The notes below the pieces were generated by a model, which ran no database searches, was not told the origin of the DNA, and worked only from the letters and a program-made list of their open reading frames with translations. A DNA stretch of 64,000 nt from Diplocloster hominis (GTDB lineage: Bacteria; Bacillota; Clostridia; Lachnospirales; Lachnospiraceae), in the NCBI RefSeq assembly GCF_032380655.1, contig NZ_JAWDIY010000002.1:62001-126000 (forward strand), read 5' to 3'. Position 1 is the stretch's first letter. Every line of letters begins with the position of its first letter. Below are positions 9,493-18,709 of this stretch, piece by piece. Made by a program: the position numbers and the translations under genes.

Positions 9493-9801
9493 GAGAACCT
9501 CCATATGTTTTTCAGAGAGTAATATCTGATCGGTGAAATTTGTTTGTCTCCAGGCCTTCCGTATATGAGCAAGGAGAAGAATACTGTCTCTCATTATAAT
9601 GAAAAGTACGAGATCTAGTCAACGATAATTTTAGGATCTGGGATAATGAAGGAGAAATATCCCTTCTGTAACCCCGGATAAATAAATGGTTTACTTTGGT
9701 AAAAATAGTTGCTATAATCGTAAACGTGTGAAGAGCAAGTGAAATTAATCGGAATGAATATGAGGAAATGCGCAAACGATAAAAGGGAGATATGAGGATT
9801 G

Positions 9802-10716
9802 ATGTCTGATAGAGAGAAAAAGATCAGCATAGCAGCCAGTTTTGGGCTTTTGTCCGCCGCTATTATCTGGGGATTTGCATTTGTCATCGTGAAAAGTTCC
9901 CTGGATGTGATACCGCCGGTTTATATGCTGGCCTTTCGGTTTACCATCGCAACGGCAGGATTGGTTTTGATTTTTCATAAGAAACTTTGTCTGCTGAGTA
10001 AGAAACTGTGGGGGCACGGGGCGATCCTGGGCCTGTTCTTGTTCTTAAGCTATCTGTTTCAGACGATTGGCTGTCAGTACACTACAGCGGGGAAAAACGC
10101 GTTTCTGACGACTATATATGTTGTTTTGGTCCCCTTTTTGCATTGGATATTTAATAAGAAGAAACCGGACCGCTACTGTGTGACCGCCGCGTTTATGGCG
10201 GTGGCCGGTATCGGGCTTTTATCCCTCCAGGGGGATATGACCATGAACATAGGGGATGTTCTGACGCTGATCTGTGGGTTCGGCTATGCGATACACATTG
10301 TCTTTATTGACCGCTATACGGAAATCGAGGATCCGGTTCTGCTGACGGTCCTGCAGTTGGGGTTCGCCGCTGTATTTTCCTGGATTCTTGCGCCGGTCCT
10401 GGACGGGGGCTTCCCGGCAGGAGCCCTGCGGCCGGACATGATTGCAGGAATGCTGTATCTGGGGCTGCTGAGCACGATGGCAGCGTTTCTGCTGCAGAAT
10501 GTGGGACAGAAATATACAAAACCATCTACCGCTGCGCTGCTGCTGTCTATGGAGTCCGTATTTGGAATTATATTTTCCATGATCTTTCTGGGAGAAGAGC
10601 TGACTTTAAAATTGGCAGCAGGTTGTATCCTTATCTTTGCGGCGGTAATTATGGCCGAGACCAAATTAGAATTTTTTAAAAGAAAGAAAACAGTGGGGAG
10701 CAATGAATATGTTTAA
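9802..10716 (+). CDS. EamA/DMT-family transporter
   Basis: A 304-residue inner-membrane protein with about ten hydrophobic helices in two repeats, opening with AAIIWGFAFVIVKSSLD, the usual first EamA helix, and with the second repeat's signature near PSTAALLLSMESVFG. Members export amino acids or other metabolites; the substrate is unknown. The gene overlaps yqeG by 14 bases, so the two are probably translationally coupled. Confidence 0.9.
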   Translation: MSDREKKISIAASFGLLSAAIIWGFAFVIVKSSLDVIPPVYMLAFRFTIATAGLVLIFHKKLCLLSKKLWGHGAILGLFLFLSYLFQTIGCQYTTAGKNAFLTTIYVVLVPFLHWIFNKKKPDRYCVTAAFMAVAGIGLLSLQGDMTMNIGDVLTLICGFGYAIHIVFIDRYTEIEDPVLLTVLQLGFAAVFSWILAPVLDGGFPAGALRPDMIAGMLYLGLLSTMAAFLLQNVGQKYTKPSTAALLLSMESVFGIIFSMIFLGEELTLKLAAGCILIFAAVIMAETKLEFFKRKKTVGSNEYV

Positions 10717-11224
10717 GCAATTTTATCCCGGAGAATACATCGATTCCACCTATCATATTGATTTTGACCAGCTTTACCGGGAAGGCTACCGGGGAGTGAT
10801 TTTTGATATCGACAATACGCTGGTTCCTCACGGGGCACCGGCCGATGAGCGGGCCACCGGACTGTTTTCTCACTTAAAAGGGCTGGGATTTTCCTGCTGT
10901 CTGCTCTCCAATAATGATGAGCCGAGGGTAAAAATGTTCAACGACGCAGTACACGTCAACTATATTTTTGATGCCCATAAGCCATCCATGAAGAATTATC
11001 AGAAAGCAATGGAACTCATGCATACGAATTTGAAGAATACGCTGTTCGTGGGGGACCAGATATTTACGGATGTCTATGGGGCTAACCGAACCGGCCTCCG
11101 CACGATTTTGGTTCAGCCGATTCACCCAAAAGAAGAAATTCAAATTGTTTTAAAGCGTTATTTGGAGAAAATCGTGTTATACTTCTATCAGAGGCAATTG
11201 AGAAAAACAGATAAAGTCAGTTAA
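10703..11224 (+). CDS. yqeG: YqeG-family HAD phosphatase
   Basis: A 173-residue HAD IIIA-type phosphatase. FDIDNTLVPHG gives the catalytic pair Asp35 and Asp37, LLSNN is motif II, and FVGDQIFTDVYGANR is motif IV. Length and motif order match YqeG of Firmicutes, often placed near genes for translation and shikimate metabolism. Its substrate is not established. It starts inside the 3' end of the transporter gene and precedes a peptidase and efp. Confidence 0.9.
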   Translation: MNMFKQFYPGEYIDSTYHIDFDQLYREGYRGVIFDIDNTLVPHGAPADERATGLFSHLKGLGFSCCLLSNNDEPRVKMFNDAVHVNYIFDAHKPSMKNYQKAMELMHTNLKNTLFVGDQIFTDVYGANRTGLRTILVQPIHPKEEIQIVLKRYLEKIVLYFYQRQLRKTDKVS

Positions 11225-11277
11225 CGTCTGAACAAAGGGTGTTCAGATGCGGGAAAACGCCCGCATGGAGGCATATT

Positions 11278-12351
11278 ATGAGGCAAAAACAGATTACCGA
11301 TATACGCAGAGAAATGGAACTGGATGCAATTCTTGTGACAAATCCTCTGAATGTGCGTTATATCAGCGCATGTACGGCGGATACCGGATGCCTGTACCTG
11401 TCGGATACGTCCTGTATATTTTTAACGGATTCCCGGTATACCACACAGGCACAGGAGGAGTGCGGCGACCGATTTACCGTGTGTGAGATCAAAGGAAGAG
11501 ACGGATACACAGATGCCCTGGGCATGTATATGAAACAGGACTCGGTATGCAACATTGGTTTCGAGGATGAGGTAATGACCTGGGCAGAGGCCAGGCGCTA
11601 TCAGCAAAAATTGCCGGCAAAAGAATGGGTTCCCCTTAGGGATGCCCTGGATCAGCTGAGGGTAATCAAGTCAAAAGAAGAGCTGGAGCGGATCGCCAGG
11701 GCACAAAGCATTGGAGATGCGGCATTCAGCCACATACTTAAGGTGCTGCGGCCTGGAATGACCGAACTCCAGGTGGCGGCTGAATTGGAATATTTCATGA
11801 AAAATGCAGGGGCGACGAAGCTAAGCTTTGATACCATAGCTGCTTCCGGCATCCATTCAGCGATGCCCCATGCGATTCCCCAGGATAAGGAATTAGCGGA
11901 CGGAGAGTTCCTGACCATGGATTTTGGCTGTATTTATCAGGGATACTGTTCGGATATGACCAGGACGGTGGTGATCGGAAAAGCTTCAGAAAAACAAAAG
12001 GAGATATATCAGGTTGTTCTTACTGCGCAGCAGGCAGCGCTGGATACTATTCGGGCCGGCCGGACAGGCAGCGAGATCGATCAAATAGCCAGAGATATAA
12101 TAAAGGACGCCGGGTATGGAGACTATTTCGGACACGGATTAGGACACAGCCTCGGGCTGTTTATCCATGAGGAACCCCGGTTATCCGCGCTGGATGACAC
12201 GGTGCTTTGCGAAAATATGGTGGAAACAGTGGAGCCGGGGATTTATCTGCCGGGATTTGGCGGAGTGAGAATCGAGGATCTCGTCATCGTGACTAAAAAT
12301 GGCTGTACGAATCTGACCCATTCGCCCAAAGAATTGATAGAAATCGGTTGA
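11278..12351 (+). CDS. M24-family Xaa-Pro aminopeptidase
   Basis: The 357-residue cytosolic enzyme removes N-terminal residues preceding proline. The N-terminal creatinase domain is followed by the pita-bread catalytic domain with metal ligands in DFGCIYQGYCSDMTR, GHGLGHSLG, EEPRL, VEPGIY and RIEDL. The ATG at 11278 follows ATGGAGG by six bases and gives the usual start MRQKQI. Its place just before efp is a common arrangement in Firmicutes. Confidence 0.92.
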   Translation: MRQKQITDIRREMELDAILVTNPLNVRYISACTADTGCLYLSDTSCIFLTDSRYTTQAQEECGDRFTVCEIKGRDGYTDALGMYMKQDSVCNIGFEDEVMTWAEARRYQQKLPAKEWVPLRDALDQLRVIKSKEELERIARAQSIGDAAFSHILKVLRPGMTELQVAAELEYFMKNAGATKLSFDTIAASGIHSAMPHAIPQDKELADGEFLTMDFGCIYQGYCSDMTRTVVIGKASEKQKEIYQVVLTAQQAALDTIRAGRTGSEIDQIARDIIKDAGYGDYFGHGLGHSLGLFIHEEPRLSALDDTVLCENMVETVEPGIYLPGFGGVRIEDLVIVTKNGCTNLTHSPKELIEIG

Positions 12352-12518
12352 TTAGACAGGTTTGAGTGAATAGCAAAGTTCAGTTTGAGATATGGCCGGA
12401 ATCCGGCTGAAGTTTGGTCCAGAGAAAAAACAGTTGAAAAATCGGATATTTTATTATAAACTAAATGAGAACATGGGGATGGACGTTCCCCAATGTATTT
12501 GAAGGAGGAATTTCAAAG

Positions 12519-13076
12519 ATGATTTCAGCAGGTGATTTTAGAAATGGTATTACGGTGGAAATTGAAGGAAATATATTTCAGATCATCGAATTTCAGCATG
12601 TAAAACCTGGAAAAGGCGCAGCTTTTGTTCGTACAAAATTAAAAAACATTATCAACGGTGGTGTGATAGAAAAAACCTTCCGTCCTACCGAGAAATTTCC
12701 GCAGGCCAGAATCGACAGAAAGGACATGCAGTATCTGTACTCCGATGGGGATCTGTTCCACTTCATGGATGTGGAGAATTATGAGCAGATCGCTCTGAAC
12801 GAAGAGTCTGTAGGCGATTCCCTTAAGTTCGTAAAAGAGAATGAAATGGTAAAAGTATGTTCCCACAATGGAAACGTATTTGCGATCGAACCTCCGCTGT
12901 TTGTAGAGCTGGAGATTACCGATACGGAGCCTGGATTCAAGGGAGATACGGCTACCGGAGCGACGAAGCCGGCAGTAGTGGAAACCGGAGCTACGGTATA
13001 TGTGCCGCTGTTCGTTGACCAGAACGAAAAAATCAAAATTGACACCAGAACCGGAGAATATCTCTCCAGAGTCTGA
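12519..13076 (+). CDS. efp: Elongation factor P
   Basis: EF-P binds between the ribosomal P and E sites and relieves stalling at polyproline. The 185-residue protein has the usual three beta-barrel domains. The tip loop KPGKGAAF places Lys32 where Bacillus EF-P is modified. The C-terminal signature DTRTGEYLSRV is present. GAAGGAGG precedes the ATG at 12519. A T-rich terminator follows directly. Confidence 0.97.
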   Translation: MISAGDFRNGITVEIEGNIFQIIEFQHVKPGKGAAFVRTKLKNIINGGVIEKTFRPTEKFPQARIDRKDMQYLYSDGDLFHFMDVENYEQIALNEESVGDSLKFVKENEMVKVCSHNGNVFAIEPPLFVELEITDTEPGFKGDTATGATKPAVVETGATVYVPLFVDQNEKIKIDTRTGEYLSRV

Positions 13077-13091
13077 TAGGTATGAACACAG

Positions 13092-13128
13092 AACTGTGGT
13101 TGCTGTAATGGCTGCCACAGTTTTTTTG
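13092..13128 (+). terminator. efp terminator
   Basis: Stem AACTGTGG (13092-13099) / CCACAGTT (13115-13122) is followed by a run of seven T. Confidence 0.85.
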
Positions 13129-13154
13129 TGCCTGCGTGGTCTGGACTTAGGGCC

Positions 13155-13433
13155 GGGCTGAAGGGAAGGGGCGTGCCTTTGGGTGCCGGTCGGCAAATCT
13201 CGCAGGGCCAAATCACTTCGGCCGGACCTAAGAACGGCTAACTCCGAAGGCGGGAGAACCTCTTATTGGCAGGGCCTGGAACAAACTCGCCAAAGGTCGG
13301 CTCGGACAGTGTTCCAGGCCCTGCGAGGTTCTCCCGACTTCTGCGTAAGCCGTTCTAAGGCCCGGCCTCAAGTGATTTGGCCCTGCGAGATTTGCCGACC
13401 GGCACCCAAAGGCACGCCCCTTCCCTTCAGCCC
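13155..13433. repeat. Long-hairpin element, copy 1
   Basis: The left arm beginning GGGCTGAAGGGAAGGGG is the reverse complement of the right arm for about 65 bases without a mismatch, then with scattered differences to a loop near 13290, giving a stem of roughly 130 bp. The arms are not fully symmetrical: one carries TAACTCCGA, the other TTACGCAGA. GC content is far above the neighbours. Frames that cross it reflect base composition, not genes. It may be a non-autonomous mobile element or a structured RNA. Confidence 0.85.
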
Positions 13434-13569
13434 TGCTTTAACAAAAGCCCTTTTCCATGTTCTGTGAATTTTGTGATGTTATACATGGCAGTAGTTATAC
13501 GGTGTCGGAATCAAAAGTATCAAGTTCTTGGCGATAAGTTATAAATGTAAAAAAGCCTGCAGTAAAATA

Positions 13570-13852
13570 GGGCTGAGAGGGAACGGGCGTACCCAAGCGG
13601 CACCCGGCGGCAATTCTCGTGGGGCCAAATCACTTGAGGCCGGACCTTAGAACGGCTTACGCAGAGAGCAGGAGAACCTCGCAGGGCCTGGAACACTGTT
13701 CGAGCCGTTTTGTGGCGAGTTTGTTCAAGGCCCTGCCAATAAGAGGTTCTCCTGCTCTCGGAGTTAGCCGTTCTTAGGTCCGGCCGAAGTGATTTGGCCC
13801 CACGAGAATTGCCGCCGGGTGCCGCTTGGGTACGCCCGTTCCCTCTCAGCCC
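13570..13852. repeat. Long-hairpin element, copy 2 (inverted relative to copy 1)
   Basis: This is a second ~280 bp near-perfect hairpin beginning GGGCTGAGAGGGAACGGG. Its loop and asymmetric arm markers are the reverse complement of those in copy 1, so it is the same element in opposite orientation. Outer-stem sequence differs from copy 1 in both arms together, so pairing is kept (for example GGCACCCGGCGGC here against GGGTGCCGGTCGGC there). The shared outer end is CAGCCCGGCCCTTA here and TTAGGGCCGGGCTG in copy 1. Confidence 0.85.
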
Positions 13853-13939
13853 GGCCCTTAGTCGATCAGTCTCCCCCATATAAGCGAGTAGTTTAGCAGC
13901 CACTTTATAGAAAATTCAGATTTGTTTAGTCTTTGTTAA

Positions 13940-13968
13940 TTGTTTTTTGGCGGGGGATTCGGTATGAT
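13940..13968 (+). promoter_or_regulatory. Promoter of the DUF5688-type gene
   Basis: TTGTTT at 13940-13945 and TATGAT at 13963-13968 are spaced by 17 bases, about 90 bases upstream of the ATG at 14056. Confidence 0.5.
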
Positions 13969-14055
13969 GTATGGGTAAACTATTCTGGTTTACTTCTTAG
14001 CACAAATCGTGCGTTTTTCCTGTATATCTTATTTAAAATCAGAAAGGATGGTAGG

Positions 14056-14925
14056 ATGAATTACGAACAATTTATGGAGTGTGTGCGCACACGGGTGGAA
14101 GAGGTCCTGGGCGGGGAGGCCAGAGTGACCGTTTATTCAGTTGTGAAAAATAATTCGGTTAAGCTGGACGGTTTGACAATTATGGAGAGGGAGAATAATG
14201 TTTCCCCTACCATTTATCTGAATCCGTACTTCGAAGCGTTCGAACACGGTATGGAGATGGATAAGATTGTCCGGGAGATTCTGAAAGTGTATACGCAATG
14301 CCGGCCGAAGCAAAAGTTTGATACGGATTATCTGAAGGATTATGAAAAAATAAAGGACCGGATTGTTTACAGGCTTGTGAATTATGAGAAGAACCGGGAA
14401 CTGCTGGAACAGATGCCGTATATCCGTTTCCTGGATCTGGCGGTGATCTTTTATTGCCTGATCGCCGTAGGGGAGGAGGGGACTGCTTCGGTGGCTGTGA
14501 AGGCAGAGTATATGAAGGTGTGGGATATAACTTTGCCGCAGATCTATGAGCAGGCCAGGATCAATACTCCGAAGCTGCTGCCCTATGTGCTTCAGACTAT
14601 GCTGGAGGTTCTGGGTGAGCTTTGCGATGCGGTGGATACCTCTGGCACGCTGCCTATGTATGTGTTGACGAATCAATTGAGAATGAACGGCGCCGCCTGT
14701 ATCCTTTATCCGAATGTGCTTCGGGAGTGCAGCCGGAAGATTGGGGGGGATCTGCTGATCCTGCCCAGCAGTATTCATGAAGTGATACTTATACCGGATC
14801 ATGGGAATCGGGCAGAGCTGCGGGAGATGGTGGAAGAGATCAATCAGACACAGGTGGAAGTGGAGGAGGTGCTCTCCGGACAAGTGTATCGTTACGAAAG
14901 AAACACAAACAGGATAATTTTGTAA
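14056..14925 (+). CDS. DUF5688-type protein
   Basis: The 289-residue soluble protein starts MNYEQFMECVRTRVEEVLG after AGAAAGGATGGTAGG. I recognise the pattern of the DUF5688 family from Clostridia: an N-terminal segment ending IYLNPYFEAFEHG, then a long region with SSIHEVILIPD near the end. These proteins are abundant in Lachnospiraceae but have no known activity. An open frame extends further upstream but lacks a ribosome site. Confidence 0.75.
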   Translation: MNYEQFMECVRTRVEEVLGGEARVTVYSVVKNNSVKLDGLTIMERENNVSPTIYLNPYFEAFEHGMEMDKIVREILKVYTQCRPKQKFDTDYLKDYEKIKDRIVYRLVNYEKNRELLEQMPYIRFLDLAVIFYCLIAVGEEGTASVAVKAEYMKVWDITLPQIYEQARINTPKLLPYVLQTMLEVLGELCDAVDTSGTLPMYVLTNQLRMNGAACILYPNVLRECSRKIGGDLLILPSSIHEVILIPDHGNRAELREMVEEINQTQVEVEEVLSGQVYRYERNTNRIIL

Positions 14926-14961
14926 AAATAACGAAAAAAGTGTGTTTTTTCTACATTCCAA

Positions 14962-14990
14962 TTGCGTAATCTCCGAATATGTTGTAAAAT
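14962..14990 (+). promoter_or_regulatory. Promoter of the SH3 protein gene
   Basis: TTGCGT at 14962-14967 and TAAAAT at 14985-14990 are spaced by 17 bases. The ribosome site AGGAGG lies at about 15044. Confidence 0.5.
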
Positions 14991-15054
14991 AGTTAACGAT
15001 TGAAGTTATTTTCCAAAAAATGAATGGATGCAGATTGAAGTTTAGGAGGTACCA

Positions 15055-16296
15055 ATGGAAGATTTTAAACGTTTTGTAAAAAACAATTCGAGATATATTA
15101 TACTTGCGGTAATTATTATTGTATTAGTGATTGTTCTCGTGAAGTGCATCGGTGGTAAGGATGAGGATAAGGATGCCAAGGGGGACAAGAATACGGAAAA
15201 TGTACAGCCGTCTGCTGACCCCAGCGCTACGCCGGCGGTAACTCCGGAGGAGAATGCACTGCTGCAGGACGCGGTACCGGAGGTAAACGATTTGATGAAC
15301 CGGTATTATGCGGCGTTAGCTGCCGGAGATATGGAGTCCGTGAAGGGTATGGTGGACACTCTGACAGATGATGATGCGGGGTTGCCGGCCAGGTCGGAAT
15401 GGATCGACAGCTATAATAATATTTCCTGCTATACAAAAAAGGGAATGACCGATAACTCTTACGTCGTTTACACGTATTTCGAAATTAAATTTGTTGGGGA
15501 CAAAACGGCTTCTATGGCACCGGGATTGTCATCGTTCTATGTGGCCCAGAATGACCAGGGGGCTTATTACATTTTGCAGAGCAGTAATGCGGATATCGAT
15601 AATTATATGGCTAATATCACCAAAGGTGATGATGTTCAGGCATTGGTTGCAAGTGTAAATCAGAAGTGGGAAGAGATCAAAGCGGCAGATCCCACAGTGG
15701 CAGAAGTAGCTTCTGTGATGATTAATGCCGGCGAGAGTGCTGAAGGCGGCGGGGAAGCGGCCGGTGATGCCGGTGCGGAACAGCCCGAAGAGCAGCAGCC
15801 GGAAGAAGAAGCACCTACAGAAGAACCTCCGGCGGAACAGCAGCCGGCGGCGGGAGTACAGGATGTGGATGAAACTGTATACGCGACGGATTCTGTGAAT
15901 ATCCGAAGCGACGCCAATGAAAGTGCGGAAAGAGTCGGACAGGTTTACCAGGGGGAAACACTGCATCGGACAGGCATTCTGGACAGCGGGTGGAGCCGTG
16001 TGGATTATAATGGACAGACTGCTTATGTGAAGAGCGAATATGTTACGACGGATGCGAATTCGGCTAACGGCGGCGGGGAAGATAACAGCCAGATTACCTC
16101 AACCACACCGGCCGGCGGAACCGCTACGGCGAAGGAATCCGTTAGTTTCCGTGAAGGTATGAGCGAGACCTCTGCGAAGCTGGGTGTCATTTACCAGGGA
16201 GAAAAGGTTAAGAAAATCATGGATTATGCGGAAGGCTGGTCCAAGGTGGAATACAACGGTAAGACCGGATATGTAAAAACCCAGTATCTCAATTAA
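15055..16296 (+). CDS. Membrane-anchored protein with two bacterial SH3 domains
   Basis: The 413-residue protein has a short basic cytoplasmic tip, one membrane helix (about residues 13-30), an extracellular domain of about 170 residues, a Pro/Glu/Gln-rich linker at about 235-270, and two SH3b repeats near 275-335 and 355-413, each with VNIR or VSFR and GYVK-like ends. SH3b domains bind peptidoglycan in the family. It probably sits on the outer face of the membrane touching the wall; no enzymatic domain is visible. Confidence 0.82.
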   Translation: MEDFKRFVKNNSRYIILAVIIIVLVIVLVKCIGGKDEDKDAKGDKNTENVQPSADPSATPAVTPEENALLQDAVPEVNDLMNRYYAALAAGDMESVKGMVDTLTDDDAGLPARSEWIDSYNNISCYTKKGMTDNSYVVYTYFEIKFVGDKTASMAPGLSSFYVAQNDQGAYYILQSSNADIDNYMANITKGDDVQALVASVNQKWEEIKAADPTVAEVASVMINAGESAEGGGEAAGDAGAEQPEEQQPEEEAPTEEPPAEQQPAAGVQDVDETVYATDSVNIRSDANESAERVGQVYQGETLHRTGILDSGWSRVDYNGQTAYVKSEYVTTDANSANGGGEDNSQITSTTPAGGTATAKESVSFREGMSETSAKLGVIYQGEKVKKIMDYAEGWSKVEYNGKTGYVKTQYLN

Positions 16297-16332
16297 ACCT
16301 CAAAATTAAATATCATTAGATTCATACAAGTG

Positions 16333-16383
16333 CTCCTCTGACAGCAGATGCCGGTAAATGATATCTGCAGCTGTCAGGGGAGT
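16333..16383 (+). terminator. Hairpin after the SH3 gene, possible terminator
   Basis: CTCC-TCTGACAG near 16333-16344 pairs with CTGTCA-GGGGAG near 16371-16382, with a further inner CAGAT/ATCTG pairing. The following TATGTTTTCG is only a weak T tract. Confidence 0.5.
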
Positions 16384-16528
16384 ATGTTTTCGTACAGGAA
16401 AGGTTACAACCATTGACTTGCCGGTCCTGCTATGTATAATCATGTCACATTCTCCATACCCTATAACAAAACACAAGGTTTTAATTACCTTTTCATATAA
16501 GACTTTGCAAAGAAGGGAGAACGGGTTT

Positions 16529-16963
16529 ATGTTGACAAATGCGGATTTGGCGGTCTTGAAGGAGACTTATCGGAGTTCCAAAACAGTGGTTACAAATATC
16601 AACCATGTGTTAAGTAAGGTGTATGATGAGGACCTGGCTCTGGACCTGAACAAGCAGCTGGCAGAGTATCAGAGGATGGAAGAGAAAGCAGCCGGGGTAT
16701 TGAATCAGAACGGAATCCGGCCGGAGAAGGATACTGCCCTGGATAAAGCCAGAACCTGGTCATCCGTGCAGGCCAGCACTTTGCTGAATACCAGCACGGG
16801 GCATATCGCGGATATGATGATTCAGGAAAATGCCCAGGGCATGACAAATATGATGAAGGTTCTGAAACATAACCGGCCAGTCAAAGGTGAGTACGATTCC
16901 ATGGCCAATGAACTGATGGATCTGGAGGAGCTGAATATACGGAAATTGAAATCTTATTTGTAA
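16529..16963 (+). CDS. Small helical protein, ferritin-like pattern
   Basis: Starting at the ATG after AGAAGGGAGAACGGG, this 144-residue protein is strongly helical and amphipathic with no signal peptide. Its organisation (LKETYRSSKTVVTNINHVL early, a helical pair around TGHIADMMIQENAQG later) resembles four-helix bundles of the DUF2383/ferritin-like class, without clear iron ligands. A single-gene unit between the SH3 gene and gdhA. Function unknown. Confidence 0.6.
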   Translation: MLTNADLAVLKETYRSSKTVVTNINHVLSKVYDEDLALDLNKQLAEYQRMEEKAAGVLNQNGIRPEKDTALDKARTWSSVQASTLLNTSTGHIADMMIQENAQGMTNMMKVLKHNRPVKGEYDSMANELMDLEELNIRKLKSYL

Positions 16964-17028
16964 ATGTATCTGATCTTTGTGTAAATTTAACAAAGTTAGC
17001 GAAATTTGGTAATTTTATAAGAAATTGC

Positions 17029-17058
17029 TTGCGTTAAAGGCCTAAAGCGTAATATAAT
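17029..17058 (+). promoter_or_regulatory. gdhA promoter
   Basis: TTGCGT at 17029-17034 and TATAAT at 17053-17058 are spaced by 18 bases. The leader is about 85 bases. Confidence 0.6.
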
Positions 17059-17085
17059 AAAAAGCGGACAAAGGCGTCAGAAAAT

Positions 17086-17117
17086 ATGAGTGGATGTGTC
17101 CACTCATATTATTTTTC
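17086..17117 (+). promoter_or_regulatory. Leader hairpin before gdhA, possible attenuator
   Basis: A perfect 9-bp stem ATGAGTGGA / TCCACTCAT with loop TGTG is followed by ATTATTTTTC, inside the gdhA leader. The T tract makes conditional termination possible; no alternative antiterminator is evident. Confidence 0.4.
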
Positions 17118-17148
17118 GGACGTTATTTTTTATTTAAGGAGGATTCAT

Positions 17149-18483
17149 ATGTCTTACATCGATGAGGTAATGGAAAAAGTTGTAGCGAAAAATCCCGGAG
17201 AAGCAGAATTTCATCAGGCGGTAAAGGAAGTCTTAGATTCTTTAAGGCTGGTCGTGGAGGCCAACGAGGAAGAATACAGAAAAAATGGACTGCTGGAGCG
17301 TTTGGTAGAGCCTGAGAGGGTAATATCCTTCCGGGTTCCCTGGGTGGACGATCAGGGAAAGGTACAGGTAAACAGAGGATTCCGCGTACAGTTTAACAGT
17401 GCGATCGGACCGTATAAGGGAGGACTTAGATTCCATCCTTCTGTAAATCAGGGTATCATCAAATTCCTTGGATTCGAACAGTGCTTCAAGAATTCCCTGA
17501 CGGGACTTCCCATCGGCGGAGGAAAAGGCGGAGCGGATTTTGACCCGAAAGGAAAATCAGACCGGGAGGTAATGGCATTCTGTCAGAGTTTCATGACGGA
17601 ACTGTGTAAATATATCGGTGCGGATACGGATGTTCCGGCTGGAGATATTGGCGTGGGAGCAAGAGAGATCGGTTTCCTCTTCGGACAGTATAAAAGGATC
17701 AGAGGGCTATATGAAGGCGTCCTAACCGGAAAAGGCCTGACCTACGGCGGTTCTCTGGCCAGAACCGAGGCAACCGGTTATGGACTGATCTATCTGCTGG
17801 ATGAGATGTTAAAGCAGAACGGAAAAGAATTGGCCGGCAAGACCGTTGTCGTATCCGGTTCCGGCAATGTGGCTATCTATGCCACCCAGAAAGCCACACA
17901 GCTTGGCGCAAAGGTAGTAGCTCTCAGCGATTCCAACGGTTGGATCTATGATGCCAATGGTATCAATCTGGATGTGGTCAGAGAGATCAAAGAAGTACGC
18001 AGAGGCAGAATCAAAGAATATGCGGATGCGGTTTCCGGTTCCGAATATCATGAAGGCAAAGGAATCTGGAGTGTGAAATGTGATATCGCCCTTCCGTGCG
18101 CAACTCAGAATGAGTTAAATCTGGACGATGTAAAGACTCTGGCCGCCAATGGATGTTTTGCGGTGGCGGAAGGCGCTAATATGCCTACCACCAGAGAAGC
18201 TACGGAATATCTGCTGGAGAATAAGATCATGTTCGCTCCCGGAAAGGCCGCCAATGCCGGCGGTGTCGCTACCTCAGCGCTTGAGATGACACAAAACAGC
18301 ATGCGTCTGTCCTGGACTTTTGAAGAGGTTGACAAAAAATTGCAGGAGATCATGGTGGGAATCTTCTCTAAAATGGCGGATGCGGCGAAACGCTACGGTG
18401 TAGAAGGAAATTATGTGGCTGGAGCCAACATCGCAGGATTTGAGAAGGTAGTTACGGCGATGTTAGCACAGGGTGTGTGCTAA
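17149..18483 (+). CDS. gdhA: Glutamate dehydrogenase (NADP type)
   Basis: The enzyme interconverts 2-oxoglutarate plus ammonia and glutamate. The 444-residue protein carries the substrate-binding region PIGGGKGGADFDPKG at about residue 121 and PAGDIGVGAREIG, then the Rossmann-fold segment VVVSGSGNVAIY. Length fits hexameric GDH-1. The ATG at 17149 follows AAGGAGG; an upstream in-frame start would lie within the leader hairpin. Its terminator marks the last host element before the prophage. Confidence 0.96.
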   Translation: MSYIDEVMEKVVAKNPGEAEFHQAVKEVLDSLRLVVEANEEEYRKNGLLERLVEPERVISFRVPWVDDQGKVQVNRGFRVQFNSAIGPYKGGLRFHPSVNQGIIKFLGFEQCFKNSLTGLPIGGGKGGADFDPKGKSDREVMAFCQSFMTELCKYIGADTDVPAGDIGVGAREIGFLFGQYKRIRGLYEGVLTGKGLTYGGSLARTEATGYGLIYLLDEMLKQNGKELAGKTVVVSGSGNVAIYATQKATQLGAKVVALSDSNGWIYDANGINLDVVREIKEVRRGRIKEYADAVSGSEYHEGKGIWSVKCDIALPCATQNELNLDDVKTLAANGCFAVAEGANMPTTREATEYLLENKIMFAPGKAANAGGVATSALEMTQNSMRLSWTFEEVDKKLQEIMVGIFSKMADAAKRYGVEGNYVAGANIAGFEKVVTAMLAQGVC

Positions 18484-18495
18484 TCAATAAAAACG

Positions 18496-18528
18496 AACCC
18501 CGGAAATTCAATGTTTCCGGGGTTTTAT
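18496..18528 (+). terminator. gdhA terminator
   Basis: Stem AACCCCGGAAA (18496-18506) / TTTCCGGGG is followed by TTTTATT. It lies immediately left of the prophage end region. Confidence 0.92.
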
Positions 18529-18530
18529 TG

Positions 18531-18709
18531 TGCGTATTTTTACAGTAAGTGTTCGTAAGTTTGAGTAAAAATTTGATAGTAATATACTGGCAATATACTT
18601 ATAATATACACGCAAGATACAAACGATTTTGCATAATATACGCATAATATACTTGGTTTTTGGCACTGTTTTAGAATATTTATACAGTAAAAGTGAGGCA
18701 TGACCTCCC
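18531..18709. other. Probable left attachment region with five AATATAC repeats
   Basis: Between the gdhA terminator and the integrase stop lie AATATAC copies at 18581, 18592, 18603, 18635 and 18646. The first three and the last two are spaced exactly 11 bp, about one helical turn. Such arrays beside an integrase gene fit arm-type integrase or excisionase sites. The core crossover sequence cannot be located because the right end of the prophage is outside the window. Confidence 0.6.

Noticed and set aside
13183..13903. Open frames of 94 and 127 codons across the long-hairpin elements
   Set aside because: They follow the inverted repeats, give related peptides on opposite strands and lack ribosome sites; the signal is the repeat itself.
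13924..13934. GTTTAGTC in the host region, matching the prophage operator core
   Set aside because: It lacks the flanking palindrome and promoter context of the prophage sites; one 8-base match is likely by chance.
18575..18660. CRISPR array
   Set aside because: AATATAC units are only 7 bp with 4-bp gaps; they are not repeat-spacer units, and no cas genes are present.
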